A DNA stretch of 64,000 nucleotides from Streptomyces caniferus (GCF_009811555.1 NZ_BLIN01000003.1:1240001-1304000); one strand, 5' to 3'. Shown: positions 35,098 to 44,192, numbered from the stretch's first letter. The notes: a model not told the origin generated them from the letters alone. Numbers and translations are program-made.

Positions 35098-35225
35098 GCC
35101 GGGAGCGACGCCGCCCGCACCGCGCAGGGGCGGGCCCGCGGAGCAGCGGGCGGGCCCGCGGCCTCTCGGTAGGGGCGTGCACCCCACCGACGACGCGGGA
35201 CGCCCGTACGGCGCACAATCGAAGG

Positions 35226-36014
35226 GTGAACGACGCGGAGCGACCCCACGACGACCCCGGCATCTCCCACGAGCCGGGTGTGCCCCCCGTAGACGAGGGC
35301 GGCGACCCGGCCTGCTGGCTGGACCGGGTGTGCGAGGCCTGCGGCCGGATCCGTGAACGTCCGCACAGCGCGGTCTGTGAGCACTGCGGGGCCGGGACGG
35401 AGGAGCCGGCGGCGGGGGGACCGGCGGCGGAGGACGAGTCGAGCGGGCCGCGGGCCGCCGCCACCTCGCAGCGGGCACCGCGCCGGGACCGCGACGAGGA
35501 GGGCCGGGCCCGCAACGCCCGCCCGCGCGACGGTCTCGGCCGGCCGCTGCCCTACGGCTCCCCGGGCGTGGCACGGCAGCCGGAGGGGGTGTCCCGGACG
35601 CCCGCGCAGACGCTGGCCGAGGCGCAGCGGCTGCTCGACGACGGGATGCCGTTCCACGCCCATGAAGTCCTGGAGGACGCCTGGAAGACGGCGCCGGAGG
35701 CGGAGCGGGAGCTGTGGCGGGGGCTCGCCCAGCTCGCGGTGGGGCTCACCCATGCGGCACGGGGCAATGCGGCGGGCGGTACGGCGCTGCTCGACCGGGG
35801 TACGGCTGCCCTCGCCCCGTACGCGGACGCCGCCCCCCACGGGATCGACATCGCGGGCCTGATCTCCTGGTCCGGCGAGCTGACGGGACGTCTGACCGGC
35901 GCGGATTCCGTACCGGCGGCGGCGAACGCGCCGCGGCTGCGGGCCCGCGGGAACGCGACCGGAAACCGCCCCACCGACGGCGGGAGCGGAGACCGCCCCA
36001 CCGCCGGGGGATGA
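35226..36014 (+). CDS. DUF309-family protein with zinc-knuckle N-terminus
   Basis: This 262-aa protein has a DUF309 helical domain (about 130-200, with the GMPFHAHEVLEDAW motif). The N-terminus carries a CxxC...CxxC knuckle (CEACGRIRERPHSAVCEHCG, about 38-57) and a disordered Glu/Gly/Ala stretch. GTG 35226 is used because GAAGG precedes it. The C-terminus is low-complexity. The function of DUF309 is unknown; the added zinc knuckle suggests nucleic-acid or protein contact (inference). Confidence 0.8.
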   Translation: MNDAERPHDDPGISHEPGVPPVDEGGDPACWLDRVCEACGRIRERPHSAVCEHCGAGTEEPAAGGPAAEDESSGPRAAATSQRAPRRDRDEEGRARNARPRDGLGRPLPYGSPGVARQPEGVSRTPAQTLAEAQRLLDDGMPFHAHEVLEDAWKTAPEAERELWRGLAQLAVGLTHAARGNAAGGTALLDRGTAALAPYADAAPHGIDIAGLISWSGELTGRLTGADSVPAAANAPRLRARGNATGNRPTDGGSGDRPTAGG

Positions 36015-36051
36015 CGCCGGGCTCCGCCGGGACGAGCGGAGCCGCCGCCTC

Positions 36052-36085
36052 TCTGCCGTACACCACGGGTCTGCCGTACACCACG
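36052..36085. repeat. 16-bp direct repeat
   Basis: TCTGCCGTACACCACG occurs at 36052-36067 and again at 36070-36085, in the 96-bp gap between the converging DUF309 and carboxypeptidase genes. Function unknown. Confidence 0.6.
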
Positions 36086-36110
36086 CGCCGTGGGACACCG
36101 GCCGCCGGGC

Positions 36111-37295
36111 CTACGCCGTGCCTCCCTCCGGCCCGCCGCGCCGGCCGCGTCCGCCGCGTCCGCGTGCCTGCCGCCGGTGGCCGAACAGGGCGCCCAGTCC
36201 CATGGCCGCGACCCCGGCACCGCCCGCCCCGAGGACGAGGGCGGAGCGCCGGGGGGAGCCGCCGCGAGCCTCGGCCGCGCCGGCCTGGGCGGCCACCGGG
36301 CGGAGTGCGCTGCCGTCAAGGATGGTGCGCAGGGCATGCAGTGTGCCCACCGGCTGGGCCTTGCCGGCGGTGTCGAAACCCCAGTCCAGCAGCGAACCGG
36401 CCTCCTTGTAGACGGCGTTGCTCGCGTTGGACTGCGGGTTCAGCACGGTGACCAGCAGGGTGCGGCCGTTCCGCCGGGCGGCGGCGATCAGGGTGTTGCC
36501 CGCCTTGCTGGTGTAGCCGTTCTTGACGCCGATGATGCCGGGGTAGCGGGACAGCCCGTGCGAACCCACGAGCATGCGGTTGGTGTTCTCGATCATCGTC
36601 GTGCCGCCGCTGCCGGGGAACGCGGCGCGGGGCGTGGCGCAGTAGCGGGCGAAGTCGTCGTTGACGAGCCCGGCGCGGGCGAACACGGTGAGGTCGTATG
36701 CGGAGGACACCTGGCCGGGTGCGTCATAACCGTCCGGGGACTTGACGGTGGTGTCGCGCGCCCCGAGTTTGCGGGCGGTCTCCTGCATCTCCTCCGCGGT
36801 GTTCCGCCAGCCGCCGTTCATCGCGGCCAGGACGTGTACCGCATCGTTGCCGGAGCGCAGGAAGACCCCGCGCCACAGGTCGGCGACGGTGTAGCGGCGG
36901 CCCTCCCGGACGCCGACGACGCTGCTGCCGGTCCCCATGCCCGCGAGGTCCGCCGAGCTGACCCGGCGTACGGTGCCGGCCGAGAACTTCGGCAGGACGG
37001 TGACGGCGAACAGCGTCTTGAGGGTGCTGGCCGGGGGGAGCTTGCGATGGGGGCTCTTCGCGGCCAGCACACTGCCGGTGTCCGCGTCGGCCACCATCCA
37101 GGACAGGGCGGACAGACCGCCGGGCAGCCTCGGGACGCCGGGGGCGGCGGCAGCCTGCACCCCGGCCCCGGCCGTGGCGGGCTGACGGGCCGTCGAGTCG
37201 TGCGCCGCGGCCGGTATGGACGTGAGCGACACTGCGGCGGCGGCGATCAGGGTCATCGCCGCTGCCTTCTTGGACACACGCGCGTCAATTGCCAT
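36111..37295 (-). CDS. D-alanyl-D-alanine carboxypeptidase (PBP5/DacA type)
   Basis: This 394-aa penicillin-binding enzyme trims the terminal D-Ala from peptidoglycan stem peptides at the outer face of the membrane. A signal peptide (about 1-31) is followed by catalytic motifs Ser90-TLK (ASTLKTLF), SGN (148-150) and KNG (258-260, in place of KTG). A C-terminal membrane helix (about 365-385, LVLGAGGAGVAAMGLGALF) and a basic, Arg/Gly-rich tail anchor it. KNG is a frequent actinobacterial variant. Confidence 0.9.
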   Translation of the reverse strand: MAIDARVSKKAAAMTLIAAAAVSLTSIPAAAHDSTARQPATAGAGVQAAAAPGVPRLPGGLSALSWMVADADTGSVLAAKSPHRKLPPASTLKTLFAVTVLPKFSAGTVRRVSSADLAGMGTGSSVVGVREGRRYTVADLWRGVFLRSGNDAVHVLAAMNGGWRNTAEEMQETARKLGARDTTVKSPDGYDAPGQVSSAYDLTVFARAGLVNDDFARYCATPRAAFPGSGGTTMIENTNRMLVGSHGLSRYPGIIGVKNGYTSKAGNTLIAAARRNGRTLLVTVLNPQSNASNAVYKEAGSLLDWGFDTAGKAQPVGTLHALRTILDGSALRPVAAQAGAAEARGGSPRRSALVLGAGGAGVAAMGLGALFGHRRQARGRGGRGRRGGPEGGTA

Positions 37296-37403
37296 GCCGT
37301 CACGCTAAGAAGCGGTGCCGCACCCCGCAGCACAGTTGAGCCAGACGGACCACGCAGGCTGCCCGGCACCCGGCGTGTCGCAACTGCAACCGGTGCAAAG
37401 AAG

Positions 37404-37443
37404 GACCCGCCCGGTGCGACGGGGGATGCACACCGGGCGGGTC
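37404..37443 (-). terminator. rho-independent terminator of the P450 gene
   Basis: A perfect 13-bp stem (37404-37416 with 37431-37443) and 14-base loop are followed on the minus strand by CTTCTTTGCA, a U-rich run. It lies 61 bp past the P450 stop codon. Confidence 0.85.
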
Positions 37444-37504
37444 TCTGAGACCTTTCTACCTCATGAGCGAACGGTTATGCCTCAAAAACTTGTTCGTTCG
37501 TCGC

Positions 37505-38740
37505 TCAGAAGGCGATGGGGAGCGAAATCAAGCCACGCGAGCGCAGGCTCCTGCGATGCCTCAAATCGCCACGCGGGACGTCCAGACGCAGCCCCGGGAA
37601 GCGGCCGAGGAGCGCTTCCAGGGCAATGGTCGCCTCCATTCGGGCCAGCGGGGCGCCGAGGCAGTAGTGAATGCCGTGTCCCAGCCCGAGGTGCCCCGAG
37701 AGGTCCCGGCCGCGGTCGAAAGTGTCCGGATCCGTAAAGCGCGCCGGGTCACGGTTCGCGGACGCTATCGACAACAGCACGCTCTCCCCGGCCGCGATCC
37801 GTACGCCACCGATCTCCAGGTCCTCCTTGGGGAAGCGGCGGATCGACAGTGGACCGGGTCCGTCGTAGCGAAGGAACTCCTCCACGGCGGAAGGGATTTC
37901 GGCCGGATCGTGCCGCAACTGGCGGAGTTGTTCGGGGTGGTCGAACAGGGTGAGCACCGCATTGCCGATGAGGTGGACGGTGTTCTCGTATCCGGCGAAG
38001 AGGATGAGGAACGCGAGCGAGGTGAGTTCGTCCTCGGTGAGCCGCTCGCCACCCGCTCCGTCGTCCTCGCCACCGGTCCGGTCGTCGCGTACCGCGACCA
38101 GGTCCGAGAGCAGATCGTCGCCCGGCTCCGCACGCTTGGCCGCGATCAGGCCGGTGAAGAACTCCAGCATCGCCCCGATCGCCTCCTTCATCAGCTCCGG
38201 CCGGCTCGGATCCGGTGTGAAGAGGGCGTTCGACCAGGCCAGGAAGTCGCGGCGGTCGCGATACGGGATGCCGAGCAGATCGTAGATCACCGTCATCGGC
38301 AGCGGACCCGCGTAATCGGTCATCAGATCCGCTCGGCCGCGGTCCGCCATCGCGTCCAGCAGCTCGTCGGCGGTCTTCCGTACGGGCTCCCGCAGCGCCT
38401 CGACCCGGCCCGGGGTGAAGGCCTTGCCCACCAGGCGGCGGATCCGTGTGTGGTCCGGTGGGTCCATGTTCAGCAGATTGGCGTCCAGCGCGGGCGGCAG
38501 GGAGAAGCCGCGGTAACCACCGGGCGCGGCATGCTTCTTGTCCAGGGAGAGCCGTGGGTCCGCGAGAGCCCGACGGACGTCGTCGTAACGGGTCACCAGC
38601 CATGCGGGGTTCCCGTCGGCGCCGGTGATCCGGTGCACCGGGCCGGCCTCGCGCAGCGCGGCGTAGGCGGTGTACGGATCGTCGAGGAGCGGCGTCACGT
38701 CGATGGGGGCGTCGGAGCCGGTATCGGCGGTGTTCGGCAT
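37505..38740 (-). CDS. cytochrome P450
   Basis: This 411-aa heme monooxygenase is of the bacterial CYP105/107-like class. Oxygen-activating I-helix AGYENT is at 249-254, ExxR at 288-291 (EFLR), and the heme loop is LGHGIHYCLG with ligand Cys360. The residue that is Phe in the canonical FGxGxHxC motif is Leu353. The gene is solitary, with no ferredoxin or biosynthetic neighbours, so the substrate and redox partner are unknown. Confidence 0.9.
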   Translation of the reverse strand: MPNTADTGSDAPIDVTPLLDDPYTAYAALREAGPVHRITGADGNPAWLVTRYDDVRRALADPRLSLDKKHAAPGGYRGFSLPPALDANLLNMDPPDHTRIRRLVGKAFTPGRVEALREPVRKTADELLDAMADRGRADLMTDYAGPLPMTVIYDLLGIPYRDRRDFLAWSNALFTPDPSRPELMKEAIGAMLEFFTGLIAAKRAEPGDDLLSDLVAVRDDRTGGEDDGAGGERLTEDELTSLAFLILFAGYENTVHLIGNAVLTLFDHPEQLRQLRHDPAEIPSAVEEFLRYDGPGPLSIRRFPKEDLEIGGVRIAAGESVLLSIASANRDPARFTDPDTFDRGRDLSGHLGLGHGIHYCLGAPLARMEATIALEALLGRFPGLRLDVPRGDLRHRRSLRSRGLISLPIAF

Positions 38741-38797
38741 GATCCCGACTGTAGGGCCTGTCCGCCGAAGCCCCGGCCCCCCTACCCCGTGCGACGA

Positions 38798-38831
38798 CAG
38801 CGGCACCGGCCCTCGTGGACCGGTGCCGCTG
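38798..38831. terminator. terminator of the XRE-ImmA-membrane operon
   Basis: A perfect 12-bp stem, CAGCGGCACCGG (38798-38809) with 38820-38831, and 10-base loop sits 58 bp past the stop of the membrane protein gene. Confidence 0.75.
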
Positions 38832-38888
38832 GGTGGATCGGGCGGCCCGGACCCCCGTGCCGGGCCACCCCGTCTGTGGAGCTGTTCC

Positions 38889-40109
38889 TCAGGTGCGCGC
38901 CACCGCGCTCCGCTGCCGCAGCTCGGTGAGCACGGTCTCGATCAGCGGCGAGTGGTAGACGTCCGCGACCAGCGCCAAATGCTCGTACTCCGCGGTGAGT
39001 TCGGCCGGATCCGTACCGCTGGAGACCACCACGCTGTCGGCCCCGTGGGCGGGGACATGGCCCACCGCGCGGTTCTCCAGGCCGCGGCGGAGGGCGGCGG
39101 CCTCCGCGACGGCCGCCAGTTGCCGGTCGTCGAGGGCGACCGCGCGGGCCCGCTCCCGGGCGATGTCGACGGCGTCGGACTCCACATGGCGGCGGATACC
39201 GCGCTGTACGTCCCGGATCTCGGCCATCTGCCGGTTGGCCCGCCACTCCAGGTCCGCGAACGGCCACCGTACGGCCCACGCCGAGGCCTCCATCGTGACC
39301 TCCGGGGAGCGGGCGGTGACGGTCCGCCAGAGCGGGGAGAGGCGGCGCAGCCGGCGCCAGGCGGCGACCCGCGGACCGGCCGCCGGCAGCGCGAATCCGG
39401 CGAGGACCATGAGCGCCGCGACCGAGGCGCTGAGCGGGGCCACACCGTTGGAGAGCCACAGCGCCGGGTGGCCCGTCCAGGACAGGACGAAGCCGATGAC
39501 CTTGCAGGCGCAGTAGCCCAGGCCTAGCCAGCACCCGGCGGACAGCAACCGCAGACCGCGCGCCAGATACGTCCGGCCGAGGCGGGCGGCGAGCCGCGGG
39601 CACAGCGTCCCCAGGGCCGCCGTGCTCATTCCGAAGATGGCCAGATACAGCACCAGGAAGAGCATGACGCCGGGCGAGTCGGTGTAGGCGGTGCTGAAGT
39701 CGCGGGGGTGCTCGACGGCGTCCGGCCTGCCGACCGCGAATCCGGCGATCGCCACCGCCCAGAGCGCGGCCACTCCTCCGACGGCGGCGCGCGCCCTGGT
39801 CCGCGCACGGGCCCGCGCGGCCGCGCCCTCACCCGCCGTCCAGCGCAGCAGCAGCACCAGTGCACCCGCGGCGAACACCACGACGGAGGAGTAGAGGAAG
39901 ACCATGGCGAGGTTGGCCACGCCGGTCAGCCGGTCGAAGGCGCGGTAGAGGCTCGGCGCGGAGAAGAGGAAGACCGTGGCCACACCGCCGGTCATCACAC
40001 AGGCCAGTCCCAGGTCCGCATTGCTGCGGTCGCGGAACCAGGCGCGGGCCTTGTACCCGACGATCAGCCAGGCGGCCACGCCGAACGACAGATAGATGAC
40101 GTCAAACAC
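38889..40109 (-). CDS. MAB_1171c-type seven-helix membrane protein
   Basis: This 406-aa protein has seven hydrophobic segments (roughly residues 3-22, 35-55, 68-95, 110-132, 145-168, 185-210, 222-242) and a cytoplasmic C-terminal region of about 160 residues rich in charged helices. It resembles the MAB_1171c 'putative transporter' group, whose activity is unknown. The GTG start at 40109 overlaps the ImmA gene stop by 8 bases (GTGTTTGA), so it is translated as the third cistron of the XRE-ImmA operon. A signalling or stress-sensing role in the membrane is inferred from context only. Confidence 0.75.
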   Translation of the reverse strand: MFDVIYLSFGVAAWLIVGYKARAWFRDRSNADLGLACVMTGGVATVFLFSAPSLYRAFDRLTGVANLAMVFLYSSVVVFAAGALVLLLRWTAGEGAAARARARTRARAAVGGVAALWAVAIAGFAVGRPDAVEHPRDFSTAYTDSPGVMLFLVLYLAIFGMSTAALGTLCPRLAARLGRTYLARGLRLLSAGCWLGLGYCACKVIGFVLSWTGHPALWLSNGVAPLSASVAALMVLAGFALPAAGPRVAAWRRLRRLSPLWRTVTARSPEVTMEASAWAVRWPFADLEWRANRQMAEIRDVQRGIRRHVESDAVDIARERARAVALDDRQLAAVAEAAALRRGLENRAVGHVPAHGADSVVVSSGTDPAELTAEYEHLALVADVYHSPLIETVLTELRQRSAVART

Positions 40110-40800
40110 GCGGGCCCCCGTCCCCCGCCGCGCCCGCACCGACGCCGTCGGAACCCCCGGCACCGGACGGCGTCTCCTCCCGTCGCCGGAGGTGCTGCAG
40201 CGCGGGCCCGAGCGCGGCCGCCAGCTCTGCCGCCTGTCCCTCCAAGGGGAGTTCGCGCTCGCCCGCGGACGGCGCGACCCGCTCCATCAGCAGCGTGCCG
40301 AGCACTTCGGTCTCCCGCTCGGCGAGGTTGTCGTAGCCGTGGTGCCGGGCGAAGCCCATGGTCAGGCCCATCCGGCGCATGGCCGTGGCCACGTCCACCG
40401 AGGGCGTCCACAGCTTCAGCGCGTCCTCGGTGACCGCCGGGTCCTGGCCGTGCCCCAGCAGCAGATGGCTCAGTTCGTGCAGCACGATGTGGGCCTGGTG
40501 CCAGGGGGAGGTCCGCAGTTCGTAGAAGACCCAGTAGCCGTCGTCGGTGACGGCCGTCATCCCCGAGACCACCCCGCCCAGGCTCATCGGCACCAGATGG
40601 ACGGGCCGCGCCACACGCGCGGCGACGATGTCACACATCCCGCGCAGATCGGTCGTGGCGGGCAGCGCCAGCTCCTTGATGAGCCGCTTGCACCGCCTGC
40701 GTATCTGCCCCACTCGCATGCTCGTCCCGTCCTCGTCTCCGGCCCGCTCCCAGGAAGCGAAAATCCGGCCGCGCTCAGCGGTCCGCGTCAGCTCACTCAC
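40102..40800 (-). CDS. ImmA/IrrE-family zinc metalloprotease-like protein
   Basis: This 232-aa protein has the HELSHLLLGH motif (His108, His112, then Glu further on), the zinc site of ImmA/IrrE proteins that cleave XRE repressors. The start is set at GTG 40800 because it makes an 8-base GTGAGTGA overlap with the XRE stop, exactly like the next junction; GTG 40812 is the alternative. It is sandwiched between an XRE gene and a membrane protein gene, suggesting that it regulates the XRE protein. Confidence 0.82.
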   Translation of the reverse strand: MSELTRTAERGRIFASWERAGDEDGTSMRVGQIRRRCKRLIKELALPATTDLRGMCDIVAARVARPVHLVPMSLGGVVSGMTAVTDDGYWVFYELRTSPWHQAHIVLHELSHLLLGHGQDPAVTEDALKLWTPSVDVATAMRRMGLTMGFARHHGYDNLAERETEVLGTLLMERVAPSAGERELPLEGQAAELAAALGPALQHLRRREETPSGAGGSDGVGAGAAGDGGPRV

Positions 40801-41281
40801 CGTGCCGGTCACCGCCCCGCTCCGGCGGATCGACCGGCAGATTCATCTGCTGCCGGAACTGGGAGATGATCGTCGTCAGACTGTCCTGCACCTCCGGCGG
40901 CAGCCCCACCGAGCGCAACGCGATGGCGCGCACCCGCTGGTCGCGCATGGCGGCCAGGAAGCGGACCTCCTCCTCCACCCGCGCGGCCTGCGGCTGCGAG
41001 AGGTCCCCCAGCAGATAACCGACCGGTACGGCAAAGAACTTGGCCAGTGCGCGCAGCAGCTCCGGGCTCGGGTTCGTACGCCTGCCGTTGCGCAGCATCG
41101 ACAGGTACTGCTCGGTGACCTTGACCCCGCCGTACTCCTCGTCCCCGCCGCTGATCTCCTCCGCCACAAAGGCGTTGGTGTACGGGGCCCCCGGCGGGTG
41201 CATGTTCGCGAAGAGATGGCTGAGCCGCTCCGCGAGCGTGCTGCCCGCCGCGTCGGACCGGCCGTCGCCCCCCACGCTCAT
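40793..41281 (-). CDS. XRE-family regulator, partner of ImmA
   Basis: This 162-aa protein has an N-terminal Cro/CI-type HTH (about residues 15-90; LAERLSHLFANM, then VTEQYLSMLRNGRRTNPSPELLRALAKFFAVPVGYLLGD). The C-terminal half is helical and could be the cleavage or sensing region. It heads the three-gene overlapping operon and is the probable repressor of its own promoter. Confidence 0.85.
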   Translation of the reverse strand: MSVGGDGRSDAAGSTLAERLSHLFANMHPPGAPYTNAFVAEEISGGDEEYGGVKVTEQYLSMLRNGRRTNPSPELLRALAKFFAVPVGYLLGDLSQPQAARVEEEVRFLAAMRDQRVRAIALRSVGLPPEVQDSLTTIISQFRQQMNLPVDPPERGGDRHGE

Positions 41282-41435
41282 GCCCGCCGTCCCCCATCGA
41301 TCGGCCCCAACGAACAGTTAAGGCACCGGAATTATCGCCCTCATCCTGACACGAAGGGAACACGGTGCACCAGTCCACTTACGGACAGTAGGGAGTTTCC
41401 GGCTTAACCCGGAGTTGAGTGACGACATCGCGCGG

Positions 41436-42182
41436 CTACCCGAGGCGGTGGTGCGCGCCCGGGGTGCAGCCGTAGGCGCGGCGGAAGACATCGATGAAGG
41501 CGCTGGTGGAGGACCAGCCGCAGCGGCGGGCGACGGTGGTGACGGAGGTGTCGTCGGCCAGCATCTTCAGGGCGTGGTACAGGCGCAGTTGGGTGCGCCA
41601 CTGGGGGAAGGTCATCCCGAGTTCGGAGCGGAAGAGGCGGCTGAGGGTGCGCTCCCCGGTGTGCGTGTGGGCGCCGAGCGCGGCGAGGGTCCGGGGGTCG
41701 GCCGGGTCGTGGTGCAGCAGGTCGCAGACGGCGGCCAGCCGCGGATCGGTGGGCGAGGGCAGCTGTACGGGCTGCTGCGGCGAGGCGCGGAGCTGGTCGA
41801 GGAGGACGGCGCGCAGGCGGCGGCGTTCCGGGCCGGTGTCGGCGGGGTCGCGGGTGTAGGCGAGGATCAGCTCGCGCAGCAGGGGACTGACGGTCAGGAC
41901 GGTGGGCGCGTCCAGCCGCAGGGGGTTGTCGCCGACGGGCAGGCCGAGGGTGTGCAGGTCGAGGTGGCCGTAGGCGCGGTGGGCGTGGACGGTACGAGCC
42001 GGGACCCAGAGGGCGCGGGTGCCGGGGGCGAACCACGTGCCGGCGTCGGTGGTGACGGCCAGGACGCCGGAGCCCGCGTAGACGATCTGGTGGTCGTCAT
42101 GGCGGTGGGCGTCGATGCGTTCCCCGGCCGCCAGCGCCAGCGTGTGCGTCGGCGCGGCGGGCGTGTGGCGGATATTCGGCAT
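41436..42182 (-). CDS. AraC-family transcriptional regulator (NimR-like)
   Basis: This 248-aa regulator has an N-terminal cupin-type sensor domain (GERIDAHRHDDHQIVYAGSG, about 20-39) and a C-terminal AraC/XylS double HTH (about 145-245, GERTLSRLFRSELGMTFPQWRTQLRL and VARRCGWSSTSAFIDVFRRAYG). It is divergent from the MFS gene across 54 bp and is its likely regulator. Members near drug exporters respond to xenobiotics. Confidence 0.88.
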   Translation of the reverse strand: MPNIRHTPAAPTHTLALAAGERIDAHRHDDHQIVYAGSGVLAVTTDAGTWFAPGTRALWVPARTVHAHRAYGHLDLHTLGLPVGDNPLRLDAPTVLTVSPLLRELILAYTRDPADTGPERRRLRAVLLDQLRASPQQPVQLPSPTDPRLAAVCDLLHHDPADPRTLAALGAHTHTGERTLSRLFRSELGMTFPQWRTQLRLYHALKMLADDTSVTTVARRCGWSSTSAFIDVFRRAYGCTPGAHHRLG

Positions 42183-42236
42183 GTCTTGGCATTTTATCGG
42201 AAGCGGGACAGCCGCGGCGGCGGTGACGATCCAAGG

Positions 42237-43463
42237 GTGTCAACCCACCAGACCGCAGTCCGGTCCACCGCTTCCCTCAAGCTGCTGTCCCTGAGCCACG
42301 CCTGCGTGGACATCTACCAGGGGGCCGTGGCCGCGCTCGTGCCGTTCTTCCTCGCCGAGCGGGCCTATGCGTACGCCGCGGCCTCCGGCATCGTGCTGGC
42401 CGCCTCCCTGCTCTCCTCGGTGGCGCAGCCGCTGTTCGGCGCGCTGACCGACCGATGGCCGATGCCCTGGCTGCTGCCGGTGAGCACCCTGGCAGGGGGC
42501 GTCGGCGTCGCGCTCAGCGGCATCGGCGATTCCTACGCGCTGACGCTGGCCGTCGTCGCCGTCGCCGGGATCGGGGTGGCGGCCTACCACCCCGAGTCGG
42601 CCCGGATCGCCCGTCTCGCGAGCCGCGGCAGCCACACCGCCATGGGCCTGTTCTCCCTCGGCGGCAACATCGGCTTCGCCACCGCCCCGCTCATGATCTC
42701 CGCGGTCATCGCCACCGGCGGTCTGCGCGCCTCTCCCCTGCTGGTCGTCCCGGCCCTGGCCGGCGCCGCCCTGTGCGTGGCCGCACTGCGGAGCCTCGGC
42801 CGTTCCGCCCCGGCCGCGGCCAGCGCCTCCGCAGCGGCCCGCGCGGCGGGCAAGGACGACTGGCCGGCCTTCCTCAAGATGTCCGGCGCCGTCGTGTGCC
42901 GCTCGATCGTCTTCGTCGGCCTCAGCTCCTTCCTCTCCCTGTACGCGCGCCAGCGCACCGGAGGAGGGGAATTCGCCGGCACCGCGGCCCTGTTCGTGCT
43001 CTATCTCGGCGGTGCGGTCGGCACCGTCGCCGGAGGCCGGCTCGCCACCCGCTACGGCCGTATCACGGTGGTCCGCTGGGCCTACGCCCTGACCGTCCCC
43101 GCCGTCGCCGGCATCGTCCTGGTCCCCGGCCCGCTGCTGTACCTGTTCACCGCTCTGACCTCGGCCGGCCTGTACGTGCCCTTCTCCCTGCACGTCACCC
43201 TCGGCCAGGACTACCTCCCCCGGCGCGTCGGCACCGCGGGCGGCGTCACCCTGGGCCTGACCGTCAGCATCGGCGGCCTCGCCGCCCCGCTCATCGGCGC
43301 CGCCGCCGACGCCACATCACTGCGGACCGCGCTCGCCCCGCTCATCGCCCTGCCCGCCCTGGGATGGCTGATGCTGCGTACGCTGCACGAACCCGCCATG
43401 CCCGAAGCCGCCGCCCCCGCACCCACCCCGCACCACGACACGTCGCCAAGCCCCGGCCCCTGA
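42237..43463 (+). CDS. MFS exporter, fosmidomycin-resistance (Fsr) type
   Basis: This 408-aa exporter has 12 hydrophobic segments and Fsr-like features: LSHACVDIYQGAVAALVPFF (about 18-37), AYHPESARIARLASRG (about 117-132) and GLFSLGGNIGFATAP. It starts at GTG 42237, with AAGGG immediately upstream. The divergent AraC-type gene suggests substrate-induced expression. Substrates of the actinobacterial members are unknown. Confidence 0.83.
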   Translation: MSTHQTAVRSTASLKLLSLSHACVDIYQGAVAALVPFFLAERAYAYAAASGIVLAASLLSSVAQPLFGALTDRWPMPWLLPVSTLAGGVGVALSGIGDSYALTLAVVAVAGIGVAAYHPESARIARLASRGSHTAMGLFSLGGNIGFATAPLMISAVIATGGLRASPLLVVPALAGAALCVAALRSLGRSAPAAASASAAARAAGKDDWPAFLKMSGAVVCRSIVFVGLSSFLSLYARQRTGGGEFAGTAALFVLYLGGAVGTVAGGRLATRYGRITVVRWAYALTVPAVAGIVLVPGPLLYLFTALTSAGLYVPFSLHVTLGQDYLPRRVGTAGGVTLGLTVSIGGLAAPLIGAAADATSLRTALAPLIALPALGWLMLRTLHEPAMPEAAAPAPTPHHDTSPSPGP

Positions 43464-43505
43464 ACCACCGCCCGCCCAGGCGCCCCAGACCGGCGCGCAC
43501 ACAAA

Positions 43506-43557
43506 CGGCCGGGGCCGGTCGACGGCGAAAACCTCGTCCGTCCATCGACCCCGGCCG
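43506..43557. terminator. hairpin after the Fsr-type gene
   Basis: CGGCCGGGG..TCGA (43506-43522, with a 4-base bulge) pairs with TCGACCCCGGCCG (43545-43557) between converging genes. Imperfect but GC-rich. Confidence 0.5.
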
Positions 43558-43596
43558 ATGTGCCCACCTGTCTCAACGACCCGCTCCCTCCCGCAT

Positions 43597-43779
43597 CTAC
43601 TCGCGGGGCGTCACCACGGTCAGCCGTTCCGGGCGCTCCGAGGTCCACTGCCCCGGCCCGCATTCCGGCCGCAGCACCCACAGCGAGCCGCCGCGTACGT
43701 CCGTGACCACGCCTCGCCGATCGGCGTCCTCGTCATGGATCAGGTCGCCCACCCAGGGGGTCCGCTGTCCGCTGCTCAT
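43597..43779 (-). CDS. small conserved-type hypothetical protein (60 aa)
   Basis: The 60-residue product begins MSSGQRTPWVGDLIHDED and contains a small beta-rich core (RRGVVTDVRGGSLWVLRP, then WTSERPERLTVVTP). The start codon overlaps the HATPase stop as ATGA, so it is coupled to that gene and probably real. Its function is unknown; it forms part of the XRE/HATPase set common in Streptomyces. Confidence 0.75.
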   Translation of the reverse strand: MSSGQRTPWVGDLIHDEDADRRGVVTDVRGGSLWVLRPECGPGQWTSERPERLTVVTPRE

Positions 43780-44192
43780 CCTCGTCCTTCCAGATCCGCC
43801 CACACGACCTTCCCCCAGCGGCGCTCATCCGTGCCCCAATCGGCCGCCAGCGCCGCCAAGAGAAGCAGGCCGCGCCCGTCCTCCCCGCCGTCTCCCGGCG
43901 CGCGCGGTACGGGCCGCGCACGGGAGAAGTCCGCGACGGCCACCCGGACCGTCCGCAGGGCTGTGCGCTCGACAACCACCCGGATGGAATCGCGCCGGGC
44001 GTGCTGGACGGCGTTGGACACCAACTCGGAGACGATCAGGGCGCCGTCCTCGGCCAAGTCGTCCAGGTTCCAGGCGGCCAGTGCGACGCGCACCAGGAGC
44101 CGGGCGGTCCCGGCACTCTCGGGCCGGCGAGGCAGGATTTCGCTGTACCCGGGGCGCCCAGTGGGGCGGGCCCGCGTTGTAGGTTGCGGCAT
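43776..44192 (-). CDS. HATPase_c anti-sigma-type ATP-binding protein
   Basis: This 138-aa protein is an RsbW-like ATP-binding regulator. Motifs are ALIVSELVSNAVQHA (N-box, about 53-67), VAVADFSRARP (G1-like) and DGRGLLLLAALAADWG (G2, about 107-122). It is divergent from the XRE-TPR gene and coupled to the 60-aa protein. Such proteins are often paired with XRE regulators in Streptomyces and may control differentiation (inference). Confidence 0.85.
   Translation of the reverse strand: MPQPTTRARPTGRPGYSEILPRRPESAGTARLLVRVALAAWNLDDLAEDGALIVSELVSNAVQHARRDSIRVVVERTALRTVRVAVADFSRARPVPRAPGDGGEDGRGLLLLAALAADWGTDERRWGKVVWADLEGRG

Noticed and set aside
37505..38740. Secondary-metabolite gene cluster around the P450
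   Set aside because: No PKS, NRPS, terpene or RiPP core enzyme lies nearby; neighbours are housekeeping or regulatory.
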